From assembly GCA_020633495.1 (NCBI GenBank), contig JACKDR010000003.1, positions 62,001-126,000 of the forward strand: a DNA stretch of 64,000 nt. The letters run 5' to 3'. Positions 27,280-39,442 of the stretch are shown piece after piece. Both the position numbers and the translations under genes were made by a program. Below the pieces are notes generated by a model. It did no database searches. It had not been told where the DNA came from and worked only from the letters and a program-made list of their open reading frames with translations. The DNA is from Kofleriaceae bacterium (GTDB lineage: Bacteria; Myxococcota_A; Polyangia; Haliangiales; Haliangiaceae). Numbering within the stretch: position 1 is the stretch's first letter; the number at the start of each line of letters is the position of its first letter.

Positions 27280-28437
27280 GTGGGGGATCGCGACGATCCG
27301 ATCGTCCGTCGGGCTCACGTCGAGACCGACGATCCGCAGCGGGCCGCGGCCGGTCTGGTCGCCGAGCTCGACGCGGCACCGTCGCTCGTCGTCGCGTTCG
27401 CGTCGTCGAGCCTCGACCCCGACCGGGTCGCGGCCGCGCTGGCCGGGGCGTTCCCCGGCGTGCCCCTGATCGGCTGCACGTCGTGGGGCGAGCTGGGCCC
27501 GGCCGGCGATCGCCGCGGCTCGATCGCGGCGATGTCGATCACGTCGCCGGGGCTGCGGGTCGGCCTCGGCCTGGCGCGCGATCTCCGGGGCTCGGCGCTG
27601 CGGTCGAGCCGGGCCGCGGTCGGTGACGCCGCGGCGGCGCTCGGGGTGACGCCGGAGCAGCTCGATCCGGCGCGCCACGTCGGGATCGCGCTGGTCGACG
27701 GGCGCTCCGGCTACGAGGAGAGCTTCTGCCTCGGCTCGGCGGCCACGGTGCCGCAGCTGCGCATGGTCGGCGGCTCGGCCTCCGACGATCTCGGAGCGCC
27801 GACCCGGGCGCGGGTGTTCTTCGACGGCCGCGCCTGGGCCAACGCCGGCGTCGTCGCCTTGCTCGAGACCGATCTACCGTTCACGGTGATCGAGTCCGAG
27901 CACATGGAACCGACCGACATCCGCGTGGTGGTCACCGCCGCCGATCCCGAGCACCGTCGCGTCCTCGAGCTCGACGGCTTCCCGGCCGCCCGGCGCTACG
28001 CCAGCCTGATCGCGAGCCTCGGGGGGCCGCCCCTCGACTCGGTCATCGCGTCGAGCTTCCCGTTCGCGCTGTACGTCGGCGACCGGCCGTACGTGCGCAG
28101 CGTCGCCGTCGTCGACGGCGACACGCTGGTGTTCGCGAGCGCGGTCGATCCGGGGAGCGTGCTGCGCCTGATGCGCCCCGGCGATCTGGTCGGCGAGACC
28201 GAGGCCGCGTTCGCCACCGCCGCGGCCGAGGTCGGCGGCGAGCTGCGCGCCGTCATCGCGTTCTCGTGCCGCGGCCGCCACCACGAGTCGATCACGCGCG
28301 GCACCCGGCCGGCGCTGACCGCGCTGTACGGCCGCGTCCCGCTGGTCGGCTTCCACAGCTTCGGCGAGCAGACCGGCGCGCTGCTGGTCAACCACACGCT
28401 CACCGGCCTGGCGCTGGGAGGTCGCGGCGATGGCTGA
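27280..28437 (+). CDS. FIST-domain sensory protein
   Basis: The 385-residue protein starts at GTG 27280. The N-terminal half (SLVVAFASSSLDPDRVAAAL, then VPLIGCTSWGELGP) is the FIST_N fold and the C-terminal half (EVGGELRAVIAFSCRGRHHE, then VPLVGFHSFGEQTG) is FIST_C. FIST proteins sense small ligands such as amino acids and feed two-component or cyclic-di-GMP circuits. Its TGA lies within the start region of the following kinase gene, whose ribosome site ggagg overlaps it, so sensor and kinase form one operon. Confidence 0.85.
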   Translation: MGDRDDPIVRRAHVETDDPQRAAAGLVAELDAAPSLVVAFASSSLDPDRVAAALAGAFPGVPLIGCTSWGELGPAGDRRGSIAAMSITSPGLRVGLGLARDLRGSALRSSRAAVGDAAAALGVTPEQLDPARHVGIALVDGRSGYEESFCLGSAATVPQLRMVGGSASDDLGAPTRARVFFDGRAWANAGVVALLETDLPFTVIESEHMEPTDIRVVVTAADPEHRRVLELDGFPAARRYASLIASLGGPPLDSVIASSFPFALYVGDRPYVRSVAVVDGDTLVFASAVDPGSVLRLMRPGDLVGETEAAFATAAAEVGGELRAVIAFSCRGRHHESITRGTRPALTALYGRVPLVGFHSFGEQTGALLVNHTLTGLALGGRGDG

Positions 28438-29622
28438 GCGCACCGCCAAGCCCGGCCGGCGGCGCGGCAGCTCGGGGCCGCGCCTGGGCGCGACGCGCGC
28501 GCCGTCGGTGACCCCGACGGCGACCCGGCGCCGCCCGCCGAGGCCACCCCGGCGCCGCCCGCCGCCGCCGACGCGCCGGCGCCCGAGCGCGCCGCCGAGC
28601 GCATCGCCGAGCTCGAGCTCGAGCTGGCCGCGGCGCAGCGCACGATCGACGTCCTGATCGATCGCGTCGAGCGCCGCGAGCGCGCCGCCACCACCCAGGC
28701 CGAGCTGTTCGAGGCCGCGGCGCGGATGGAGCAGCTGATCGAGCAGCGGACCCGCGAGGTCGACGAGCAGCGGGTCGCGCTGGCCGCCGCCAACGGCGAG
28801 CTACGCGCGCTGACCGCCAACCTCGATCAGATCGTCCGGCAACGGACCCGGGCGCTGGCCGAGTCCGAGGCCCAGCTCCGCCAGAAGAACGCCGAGCTCG
28901 AGCGCCAGGGCAAGCTCAAGGCCGAGTTCATCTCGATCGTCGCCCACGAGCTGCGCACGCCGCTGACCAGCATCGTCGGCTACCTCGACATGCTCGGCGA
29001 GGATCGCTTCGGCGATCTCACCGAGGCGATGCAGCGGCCGATCCGGTCGCTGCAGCGCAACGCCCACCGCCTGCGCCGGCTCGCCGACGAGATGCTCGAC
29101 GCGTCCCGGCTCGAGGCCGGCCGGGTCGCGCTGCGCCGGGTCGCCGTCGATCTCGGCGACGTCGTCAGCGACGCGATCACCGAGCTGGGGCCGCTGGCCC
29201 AGGCCAAGCACCAGACCGTGTCGGCGGCGCTGCGCCCGGCCCGGCCCATCGACGCCGACCACGACAAGGTCCACCAGATCATCGTCAACCTGGTGTCCAA
29301 CGCGATCCGCTACACGCCGGAGGGCGGCACGATCTCGGTCGTCGTCGACGAGGCGCCGCCCGAGGTCTACCCCGGCGACTGGGCCCGGCTGCGGGTTCGC
29401 GACAACGGCGTCGGCATCCCCGAGAGCCTGCGCCACCGCATCTTCGAGCCGTTCAGCGACGTCCAGCCGGCCAAGCACCACACGTCGTCGGGGCCGGACT
29501 CGGCGGGGCTCGGCCTCTACATCGCGCGCGGCCTGATCGAGCTGCACGGCGGGCTGATCACGGTCGACTCGGAGGAGAACGTCTTCACCGAGTTCACCGT
29601 GCTGCTGCCGCTGTGCCGGTAG
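28430..29622 (+). CDS. FIST-coupled sensor histidine kinase, apparent N-terminal frameshift
   Basis: The kinase proper is read from about 28.5 kb, with coiled coil (ERIAELELELAAAQRTIDV) followed by EQRTREVDEQ, the H-box FISIVAHELRTPLTS, the N-box IVNLVSNAIRYTPEG, DNGVGIPE (G1) and GLGLYIARGLIELHGG (G2). There is no receiver or membrane segment, so it is cytoplasmic. The only start with a good ribosome site (gggaggtcgcggcg before ATG 28430) is in a different frame (MAERTAKPGRRRG) from the kinase. A frame change near 28.50-28.55 kb is therefore required, unless translation begins at ATG 28726 and loses half the coiled coil. It may be a sequence error or a programmed shift. Confidence 0.75.
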
Positions 29623-29755
29623 CGCGGCGCGGTCGCACGCGCCGCGCCATCGGGGTGATGTCCTCCGAGCGCGCGAGGCGTCCACGCCACGCGACGTCAT
29701 CGGCGCCGCCTCCGGCGGAGGTGGCGCAGCCGACGCGAAGCGGCGCCCCGGGGCG

Positions 29756-30787
29756 CTACTTCTTCTTGCCCGGCTTCTTCGGGGCCGGCTTCTTGGGCGC
29801 GGCCTTCTTGGGCGCGGCCTTCTTGGGCGCGGGCTTCTTGGGCGCGGCCTTCTTCGGGGCCGGCTTCTTGGGCGCGGGCTTCTTGGGCGCGGGCTTCTTG
29901 GGCGCGGCCTTCTTGGCGGGCACGGCCTTCTTGGCCGGCGCCTTGGCCGTGGCCGGCTTCTTGGTCGCCAGCTTCACCGTGCCCTTGGCGGGCTCGGCCT
30001 TGGCGGCCTTGCCCTTGGCGGCCGGCGCTGGCTTGGTCGCCGCCACCTTGGCGGGCTCGGCCTTGGCGGCCTTGCCCTTGGCGACGGGCGCCGGCTTGGT
30101 CGCCGCCGCCTTGATCGGCTCGGCCTTGGCGGCCTTGCCCTTGGCGGCCGGCGCCGGCTTGGTCGCCGGCGCACCGCCGTCGGTCTTGGACGTCGCGGCG
30201 AGGCGCGCGAGATCGAGCGCCTCGACCAGCGTGTGGCGGGGCGGAAGGTTGGCCGCGGCCGGCTCGTCCTTCTTCTTGCTCCGCTTCTTCTTCTTCTGCT
30301 CCCGCGGCGGCGGGGTCTCGCTGATGCCGGGCATCCGCGACGCCAGATCGCCACGGTTGTGCACCAGGATGCGCGGCCCTTCCTTGAAGGTGATCTCCAC
30401 CTTGTTGTCGGGCAGCAGCTCGGTCACGATCCCGACGTCGAAGACCGGGTGCGAGACCAGGTCGCCTTCCTCGTAGGTGTCGCGGATCGAGTAGGGACGA
30501 CAGTTGGCGAGGTCGCCATCCGACGCCCGCTGCATGGCCTCATCCCAGGCCGGCTTGGTGGACAGTCGGCGGCGCGGAGCCTGTTCGGAGGCTTCCGCTT
30601 CGGCATCGCCCCTGGGCTTCCGGTAGGCATGAACATCGCCACACACCACGCATTGCACGCGACGAACCTCGTCCTCGTACATGCTGATAATCGTGTGGGT
30701 CGTGTCTGCCTTGCATCGAGGCGACGGACAGTACGCCTCGATCTCTCCCCCGACCTCGTCCACGTCTTCATCGAAGATGGAGTCCAT
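29756..30787 (-). CDS. Zinc-finger protein with SH3/Tudor-like domain and histone-H1-like tail
   Basis: The 343-residue protein begins with an N-terminal zinc ribbon (EAYCPSPRCKADTTH, then RRVQCVVCGDVHAY; Cys pairs 20/25 and 46/49). A segment at about 108-148 (YEEGDLVSHPVFDVGIVTEL, then VEITFKEGPRILVH) resembles the SH3/Tudor-like beta barrel of CarD/CdnL and UvrD C-termini. The final 150 residues are Lys/Ala/Pro repeats (KKPAPKKPA, KGKAAKAEP) like eukaryotic histone H1. Myxobacteria use HMGA/H1-like proteins such as CarD with the transcription machinery, and this protein may act similarly. The start is supported by gaagagg. Confidence 0.75.
   Translation of the reverse strand: MDSIFDEDVDEVGGEIEAYCPSPRCKADTTHTIISMYEDEVRRVQCVVCGDVHAYRKPRGDAEAEASEQAPRRRLSTKPAWDEAMQRASDGDLANCRPYSIRDTYEEGDLVSHPVFDVGIVTELLPDNKVEITFKEGPRILVHNRGDLASRMPGISETPPPREQKKKKRSKKKDEPAAANLPPRHTLVEALDLARLAATSKTDGGAPATKPAPAAKGKAAKAEPIKAAATKPAPVAKGKAAKAEPAKVAATKPAPAAKGKAAKAEPAKGTVKLATKKPATAKAPAKKAVPAKKAAPKKPAPKKPAPKKPAPKKAAPKKPAPKKAAPKKAAPKKPAPKKPGKKK
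29760..29935 (-). repeat. Coding repeats of the H1-like tail
   Basis: About ten 15-base-scale repeats of the type cttcttgggcgcggg encode KKPAPKKPA or KKAAPKK units at the C-terminus. A second, longer array at 29.98-30.18 kb encodes three units of KGKAAKAEP. Confidence 0.85.
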
Positions 30788-30999
30788 CCCGGCCTCTTCT
30801 GGACGTGAGCCTCTGGCGATGCCTGTGGCTGTGAGTCGCTGTAACTAGTTGACATCACGGAGTCTCCGGCTCCCCCGGACTTCCGTGAACTCTTAGTTAG
30901 CGTCCTAACACAGCCAGCGATTGCGAGCAACGTTGCGGGCTTACAAGCTGCTCCCGATTCGCTCGCAGGTGCGATCTCCTGCTACGATGCCCCTGTTCA
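30788..30999. promoter_or_regulatory. Divergent promoter region with stem-loops
   Basis: The interval between the zinc-finger/H1-like gene and the kinase gene is AT-richer than average. It has a two-part stem: tcacgga (30855-30861) with tccgtga (30882-30888), enclosing tccgg (30865-30869) with ccgga (30875-30879). A second symmetric element, gttag-cgtc-ctaac, lies at 30896-30909. These may be operators for the divergent genes. A tacgat at 30984 lies about 12 bases before the kinase ATG. Confidence 0.45.
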
Positions 31000-32529
<1,530 letters not shown>

Positions 32530-32558
32530 CTCGTGGTATGACGGCCGCGAGGCTAGCA

Positions 32559-33269
<711 letters not shown>

Positions 33270-33366
33270 CCGGCCCGGTCGCGCGGGCGGCGCCGGCCCG
33301 GGGCGGGCCCGCGCCGGGCGCGTGCGAATGTTCGCGTCGCCGAGAGCGCCACGGTATTCTCGCCGC

Positions 33367-34047
33367 ATGGAGGGTCGCCAGCCGCCCGCAGACGACGGAG
33401 CGCCGGACAGCACGCCCGCGAGCCTGATGCGGACGGTGACCTGTCCCGGCTGCGGGGTCGCGGTGGCGATCGGCTACCCGCGCTGCCCCAAGTGCCACGC
33501 CGCGCTGCCGCAGCCGGCGCGCAGCCGGCGCGCGACCGCGCGCGACGAGCTCCTGACCGGCGGCACCTCGGTGGAGCCGTCGGGGGGCTACCGTGGCCTG
33601 GCGCTGATCGGCGTCGTGGTCCTGGGCCTGATCGTCGCCGTCGTGGTCATGACCCGCCGCGGCGGGGATCGCGGCGGCGCCCGCGCGCCGTCGGACGACC
33701 GCGACGACCGTGCCGACCGTGCCGACGATCGCACCGGTGGCACCAGGGCCGACGACGTCGACGACCTGCCCGAGCTGCCCCCCGCGACCCAGACCGGCGG
33801 CGGCGCCGCCGCAGCCGATCCCCTGGCCGGCGCGATCCGCGACCTGTCCGAGGCCCTGCGGACCGAGCGGCTGTGGTCGAAGGTCAGCCACGACGGCACC
33901 GAGATCGTCGTCGAGTCGTCGCTGTGCGGGGACACCGCGATGCACGAGGTCCTGGCCCAGCAGGTCGCGCCGCTGCACGACGCCGGGGCGAGATCGCTGC
34001 GCTGTCAGGAACCGCACGGCGGGCTGGTCTTCGAGACCGATCTGTAG
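33367..34047 (+). CDS. Zinc-ribbon, single-pass membrane protein
   Basis: The 226-residue protein has an N-terminal zinc ribbon VTCPGCGVAVAIGYPRCPKCH (the two CxxC pairs, about residues 21-42). A membrane helix follows (LALIGVVVLGLIVAVVVMT, about 80-98), then an Asp/Arg-rich spacer. The C-terminal domain of about 70 residues contains two Cys (SSLCGDTAMHEVLA, RSLRCQEPHG). Similar zinc-ribbon membrane proteins are common in myxobacteria, but the function is unknown. The GroES-like gene follows 12 bases later. Confidence 0.7.
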   Translation: MEGRQPPADDGAPDSTPASLMRTVTCPGCGVAVAIGYPRCPKCHAALPQPARSRRATARDELLTGGTSVEPSGGYRGLALIGVVVLGLIVAVVVMTRRGGDRGGARAPSDDRDDRADRADDRTGGTRADDVDDLPELPPATQTGGGAAAADPLAGAIRDLSEALRTERLWSKVSHDGTEIVVESSLCGDTAMHEVLAQQVAPLHDAGARSLRCQEPHGGLVFETDL

Positions 34048-34059
34048 TCGGCTGCGCCG

Positions 34060-34410
<351 letters not shown>

Positions 34411-35910
34411 CCCGGGCGTCGCGGCGACGCGGCCGTGACGCCGCCGGGCCGGCGACCGCGCGCTCGGCGGCGCGGGCGACCCGCGGCACGTCGACCCCGG
34501 GCCGGTCGAGGTGGACCATGCGCTCGTAGTCGGCGAGGAAGCGGTGGGCGAGGGCGAGCTGCACCGGCAGGTCCTGGTCGCGGGCCAGCGCCGGCGCGCG
34601 CTCGGCGTCGCCGACGAAGCGGCGCAGCGCCAGGTAGCAGGCGGCGAGGCGATCCTGGCGGTGGCGGACCGCCGCGAGGTTCCACAGGTGCGCCGGCCAG
34701 CCGGGCTCGAGCTCGATCGCCCGCTCGAGGTGGAGCGCGGCGCCGGCGAGATCGCCGTTCGACATCAGGCACAGCCCGTAGCTCGCCGCGGCCTCGGCGT
34801 CGTCGGGCGCGGCCGCGACGCAGCGCTCGAGCAGCGGCCGGGCCCGCTCCGGCTCGCCGGCCGCCATCAGATCGACGGCGCGGCCGAGCAGCGTGGCGTG
34901 GACGTCGGGCTCGACGCCGGGCGGCAGGTGGGCGTCGCCGAGGTCGAGCAGATCGCGGCCGAGGAAGTAGCCGGACGGCAGCGCCTCGCCGGCCTCGACC
35001 GCGCGGCGGGCGGCGGCGGCGACCTCGGCGCGCGCGGCGTCGACCCGGCCGATCGCGCGGGTGAAGCCGTCGGCGACCAGCGGGTCGATGATCTGCGCGG
35101 CGACCGCCGCCGGGGTCGCGCCGTCGCGGTAGATCGCGTCGCCGAGGCGGCCGTCGGCGTCGATCAGCACGGCCAGGCATCGCCACGCCCCGTCGATCGA
35201 GCGGCGGCTGACCAGCACGACGGCGCGGCCGGCGGGGTGGCGCAGCACCTCGAGCCGGGCCGGACCGCGGCGCGGCTCCGCCAGCGGCGCCGGCGCGATC
35301 AGCGCCAGCGGCGCGCCGATGCGGCGGAGCTCGCCGCGGATCGCGGCGTCGAGATCGCTGCGGACCAGCAGCTCCTCGATCAGGTGGCGGGCGCGCGCCG
35401 GCTCGGCCTGGGTCAGCGCGTCGACCAGCTCGAGCAGCGGATCGCCGTCGAGCTGGGTGACCAGCAGATCGGCGGCCATCGCGACGTCGGCGGTCGACGA
35501 CAGCAGCTCGGCGAGCTGGCCCAGCGAGCGCCGGTGGATCGCGTCGGGATCGGTGAAGTGGGCGCGCAGCGCCGGCTCGTCGAGATCCGACAGCAGGGTC
35601 AGCGCCGCGCACTTGAGCTCGTCGGAGATCGTCGCGGCGTCGCCCTCGGCGAGGTCGCGCAGCGCCGCGACCACGCGGTCACGGTGGCGCGCGCCGATCG
35701 TCCGCAGCAGGGTCTCGGCCCACTGCCGGCGCCGCGGATCCAGCGAGCGCAGCTCGCGCAGGCACAGCGGCAGCGCCACCGGACCGAGCGCGGCGGCGAC
35801 GTCCCGCAGCTCGCGATCCCGGGTCGCGCGCGCGGCGCGACGCTCGCCAAAGCTGCGGGCCAGCCGCTGCAGGGCGAGGAAGCTGTCCACGTGACCGCCC
35901 CCTTCCATGC

Positions 35911-35940
35911 GTGGCCATACCATAGATGTATGGTCGCTCA
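35911..35940. promoter_or_regulatory. AT-rich inverted repeat upstream of the HEAT/TPR gene
   Basis: The arms ccatac (35915-35920) and gtatgg (35928-35933) flank a 7-base spacer and stand out by low GC. The position, 25-43 bases upstream of the minus-strand start, suits an operator or promoter element. Confidence 0.4.
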
Positions 35941-36145
35941 CGGTCAACGACGAACCGTGGAGGCGGAAGGCCGCGGGATGGCGCCGTGACTACATGTCGC
36001 ATCTCCCCGTACTGCTGCCGTGGGGCGACTGATCATGTTCAAGCCTGACAGAAGGCCATCCTTTACAGTCCGGCCGCCCAAAACCTACGTTTCCGCAATC
36101 GGGCAGGGGACCCTGGTACGGACTCATCACCCGGAGGAAGTGACG

Positions 36146-37789
36146 ATGGCGCAAGCGGAAAACACGGCCGTCAACCGGCTGGTCGAACTGGCTGGTCAGA
36201 AGCCTCTCGATGTCGACGTCGACCTGGACGACCTGTTCGTGGAGGGCACCGCCCGGCAGGCCCGCGACGTGGCCCGCCGCGCCGTCAGCGCCCCTGGCCG
36301 GACCCCGCTGCCGCCGCCCTTCCGCACCGCCGGCGGCACGCCCGCCCCGGAGCTGCTGTCCATGCCGCCGCCCCCGGCGCGCCGCCCGTCCGGGACCCAG
36401 CAGCTCAACGCGGTCCCGCCGCCGGTGCCGGCCCGTCCGTCCCAGCAGCGTGCCGCCGTCCCGCCGCCCGTACCGCAGGTCGCGATCCCCGACAGCTCCA
36501 CCGACGACCTCGCGACCGGGCCCTTCGAGATCGACGACGACCTGGACGCGGCCCCGACCGTCCAGGCCACGCCCGCGCCCGCGCTGGCGCCCGCCCCGAC
36601 CGCCCGCGCCGCCGCGCCCGCGCCGGCGCCGCAGCTGCCTCCCCCGGTCCGCGCCGAGGCGCCGCGCTTGCCCGCGCCGCCGGTCCCCGCCGCCTCGTCG
36701 GCGGCGTTCCAGGGCTTCGAGGACGGCTGGTTCGAGTCGAGCCCCGCCGTCGTGCGCCAGGATCGCAGCGAGATCGATCAGGTCTACGTCGGCACCGAGG
36801 GCGTCGCGCGCCGCGGCCGCTCGCCGGCGATCTGGTATGTCGCCGCCGCGTTCACGCTGGGCCTCGGCATCGCGGCCCTGCTGTTCTGGCCCGGCAACGC
36901 CGCGCCCAAGGCGCCGGCGGCGCCGGCCGCCGCCGCGGTCGCCCTGCCGGCGACGCCGCCCGCGCCTGAGGCCGAGGTCGCGTCGGCGCCGGTGGTGACG
37001 CCCGCGCCGGTGGTCACGCCCGTGGCCGCGCCGGATCAGGCCGCCGCGGACCCCGCCGCGGTCGATCCCGGCGGCGCGGTCGCCGCCGACCCGCCGCTGA
37101 CCGCCGACGAGCAGGCGCTGCTGGCGGCGCCCGCCGCCGCGCCGGTCACCACCCTGGTCGCGATGACGTTCACCTCGGTGCCGCCGGGCGCCACGGTGGT
37201 GCTGATCGACGGCGGCCAGACCACGCCGCTGGGCCAGACCCCGCTGCAGTTCTCGGTCGAGCCCGACAAGCGCTACGAGGTCATGTACACCCTCGAGGGT
37301 CACGCCTCGGTGATCCTGCCGGTCGATCCCGCCGTCGCGACGACGATCGCCGCCAGCATGGTCGCCGCCGACGGCGGGTCGCCCACCGTGGTCGCGATGC
37401 CGGCGCCGGCGCCGGCCGCGCAGGCCGCGCCGCAGGTCGCGGCCGCGCCGGTCGCCCAGGCCGAGCCCGCGGTCAAGCACGACCGCGCTCCGTCGAGCCA
37501 CAAGCGCGCGTCCTCGGCGCGCAGCAGCAAGCGCACCGCGGCCGCCGAGCCGGCCCGCAGCAGCGGCAGCAGCGGCACCCTGAAGATCGGCGCCAAGCCG
37601 CCGTGCGACATCTACGTCGACGGCAAGAAGACCGGCAAGGTCACCCCGCAGGCGGCGATGAAGCTGTCCGCCGGCAAGCACACGATCACGCTCGTGAACA
37701 AGGAGCACAAGATCAAGGAGCAGGTGCGGGTGACGATCGAGGCCGGCGAGACCACCAAGGTCATCAAGGACCTCACGTCCCGCATGTGA
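36146..37789 (+). CDS. PEGA-domain membrane protein with Pro/Ala-rich cytoplasmic region
   Basis: The 547-residue protein starts MAQAENTAVNRLVELAGQ, with a strong ggaggaagtgacg ribosome site. Residues 1-230 are Pro/Ala-rich and mostly disordered. A membrane helix (IWYVAAAFTLGLGIAALLFW) lies at about 231-250. After a second Ala/Pro-rich spacer a PEGA-like domain (FTSVPPGATVVLIDGGQTTP) appears near residue 345, and a second at the C-terminus (SGTLKIGAKPPCDIYVDGKK, then GKHTITLVNKEHKIKEQV). PEGA domains are surface-type beta folds, often on kinases or lipoproteins in myxobacteria. The role is unknown. Confidence 0.75.
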   Translation: MAQAENTAVNRLVELAGQKPLDVDVDLDDLFVEGTARQARDVARRAVSAPGRTPLPPPFRTAGGTPAPELLSMPPPPARRPSGTQQLNAVPPPVPARPSQQRAAVPPPVPQVAIPDSSTDDLATGPFEIDDDLDAAPTVQATPAPALAPAPTARAAAPAPAPQLPPPVRAEAPRLPAPPVPAASSAAFQGFEDGWFESSPAVVRQDRSEIDQVYVGTEGVARRGRSPAIWYVAAAFTLGLGIAALLFWPGNAAPKAPAAPAAAAVALPATPPAPEAEVASAPVVTPAPVVTPVAAPDQAAADPAAVDPGGAVAADPPLTADEQALLAAPAAAPVTTLVAMTFTSVPPGATVVLIDGGQTTPLGQTPLQFSVEPDKRYEVMYTLEGHASVILPVDPAVATTIAASMVAADGGSPTVVAMPAPAPAAQAAPQVAAAPVAQAEPAVKHDRAPSSHKRASSARSSKRTAAAEPARSSGSSGTLKIGAKPPCDIYVDGKKTGKVTPQAAMKLSAGKHTITLVNKEHKIKEQVRVTIEAGETTKVIKDLTSRM

Positions 37790-37958
37790 GCCGCGCGCGA
37801 CCGGGGCCCGGCCCCGGTCCGTCGCGGATTCCCACAGCGACGCCGTCGCCGACGGCGAGGCGGGGTAGAAGCCGACACCGGCGCCGGCGCTCCCACGTGG
37901 TTCCGGGCGGTTCGCGCCCCGGCCCGCCTGGCACGCGGTGTGATGAGATGGGACGACC

Positions 37959-38861
37959 ATGCGCGTCCCCATCCTCGGCGGGGTGGCCTGGCTGGCCCTC
38001 CTCGCCGCGTGCGATCGCACCGTCGACGGCAACCTGCCGGTCGGGGGCGACCAGCCGTCGCAGGCCGAGACCGAGCGCTTCGCGCGCCGGCTCCACCTCG
38101 ATCTCACCGGCGGCAGCCCCGACGACGACTTCGTCGCCGACGCGGTGGCCCGCCTCGGCGAGGTCGACGACGCCGCGACCCGGCGCGCGATCGCGCAGGC
38201 GCTGATCGACGCGCCCGCGTTCGCCGCGGTCTACGTCGACGAGGTCGAGGGCCGCGCCTACGGCGGCGACACCGTCGAGGCCCGCTACGGCCTGCTGTGC
38301 GGCATCGTCCGCACCACCGACCCGGCCTGCGACGCGTGCGCGCCGCCCGCCGACGGCGACGCCTGCGGCACCTGCAGCTGCGCGCCGCTCGCCGGCTACG
38401 TCGCCGAGCGCGCCGCGCTGCGCACCGCCGTCGACGACCTGGCCGCGGGCGCGACGACGTCGTCGATCGAGCGCCGCTACGTCGAGGCGTCGCCGTTCCG
38501 CGCGCTGGCGAGCCCGGACGGGGTCGCGCAGGCCCTGTTCGACGGCTTCCTCGGCCACGCCCCGCAGCTCGAGGAGCGCCGCAACGCCGCCGCGATGGTG
38601 CAGGGCGCGCTGATCGCCGGGTCGCCGGCCGGGCTGCTCTACCACCGCCACGGCGCCGACTACGCCGATCTGCTCGACATCGTCTTCGGCTCCGAGGTCT
38701 ACCGCGAGGCCGCGGTCGGCGCGGTGTTCGAGCGCTACCTGGGCCGGCGGCCCACCGCCGCCGAGCTCGGCCACTTCGCCGCCGGCCTCGATCCCGACGA
38801 CCCCGACGTCCGCGACGTGATCCTCGCGGTGGTGTCGTCGCGCGAGTACTTCGAGCAATGA
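37959..38861 (+). CDS. DUF1549-like lipoprotein, first gene of the DUF1501 operon
   Basis: The 300-residue protein starts MRVPILGGVAWLALLAACDR with lipobox LLAAC. FARRLHLDLTGGSPDDDFV resembles the RRLxLDLTG start of DUF1549-type Planctomycetes proteins. A Cys-rich stretch (ACDACAPPADGDACGTCSC) follows. The end, YLGRRPTAAELGHFAAGLDP, then AVVSSREYFEQ, resembles the LGRxPxxxEL...SxEY ending seen in the next gene. It heads a run of five same-strand genes with short spacings. Confidence 0.6.
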   Translation: MRVPILGGVAWLALLAACDRTVDGNLPVGGDQPSQAETERFARRLHLDLTGGSPDDDFVADAVARLGEVDDAATRRAIAQALIDAPAFAAVYVDEVEGRAYGGDTVEARYGLLCGIVRTTDPACDACAPPADGDACGTCSCAPLAGYVAERAALRTAVDDLAAGATTSSIERRYVEASPFRALASPDGVAQALFDGFLGHAPQLEERRNAAAMVQGALIAGSPAGLLYHRHGADYADLLDIVFGSEVYREAAVGAVFERYLGRRPTAAELGHFAAGLDPDDPDVRDVILAVVSSREYFEQ

Positions 38862-38871
38862 GGAGGACGCG

Positions 38872-39432
38872 ATGACGCCCGGGCCCCACCACGCGCGCCG
38901 CCGCGCCGTCGCCGTCGCCGCCGCGCTCGCGCTGGCCGGTGCGGCGCTGGTCGCCGCGTGCACGACGACCTACGAGTTCGACGACCTCGGCGTCGGCGAC
39001 GAGTCCGGCGGCCGGACGCCGGTGCCGCGCAGCTCGGCGCAGTTCGTCGGCGCGATCTACGCCGACCTGCTGGGGCGCACCCCCGAGGTCGCCGACTTCA
39101 CGATCACGCAGGGCGGCGCCGAGCTGGCGCGGATCCCGCTCGACGAGCAGGCCCTCGCGGTCGGCGCGATGGACGCGGTCGGCGATCCGCGGCCGGTGCG
39201 CGACCTGGTCGTCACCGCGATGCTGGCCTCGCCCGAGGCCGGCGTGCCGGCCCGGGCCGACGTCGACGATCCGGCCGCGTTCGTCACCGACCAGTTCCGG
39301 CTCCTGCTCGGTCGCGAGCCCAACACCTACGAGCTGGGGGCGTTCGTCACCGCCTGGCGCGACGACCCCGCGGTCACGCCGCGCACCGTCATCCGCGCGA
39401 TCGTGGCGTCGCGCGAGTACCAGAGCCGCTGA
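38872..39432 (+). CDS. Lipoprotein with DUF4214-like repeats
   Basis: The 186-residue protein has signal and lipobox LVAAC. Two similar segments follow: SSAQFVGAIYADLLGRTPEV and VTDQFRLLLGREPNTYELGA, the second ending IRAIVASREYQSR. This LLGR.P...EL...SxEY pattern resembles DUF4214 and the tail of the preceding gene. It starts 10 bases after the previous stop. It is the second gene of the operon and is likely a secreted component of the same complex. Confidence 0.6.
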   Translation: MTPGPHHARRRAVAVAAALALAGAALVAACTTTYEFDDLGVGDESGGRTPVPRSSAQFVGAIYADLLGRTPEVADFTITQGGAELARIPLDEQALAVGAMDAVGDPRPVRDLVVTAMLASPEAGVPARADVDDPAAFVTDQFRLLLGREPNTYELGAFVTAWRDDPAVTPRTVIRAIVASREYQSR

Positions 39433-39442
39433 GGAGGACGCC

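Noticed and set aside
30849..30854. TTGACA as a -35 promoter box
   Set aside because: No suitable -10 box lies about 17 bases downstream.
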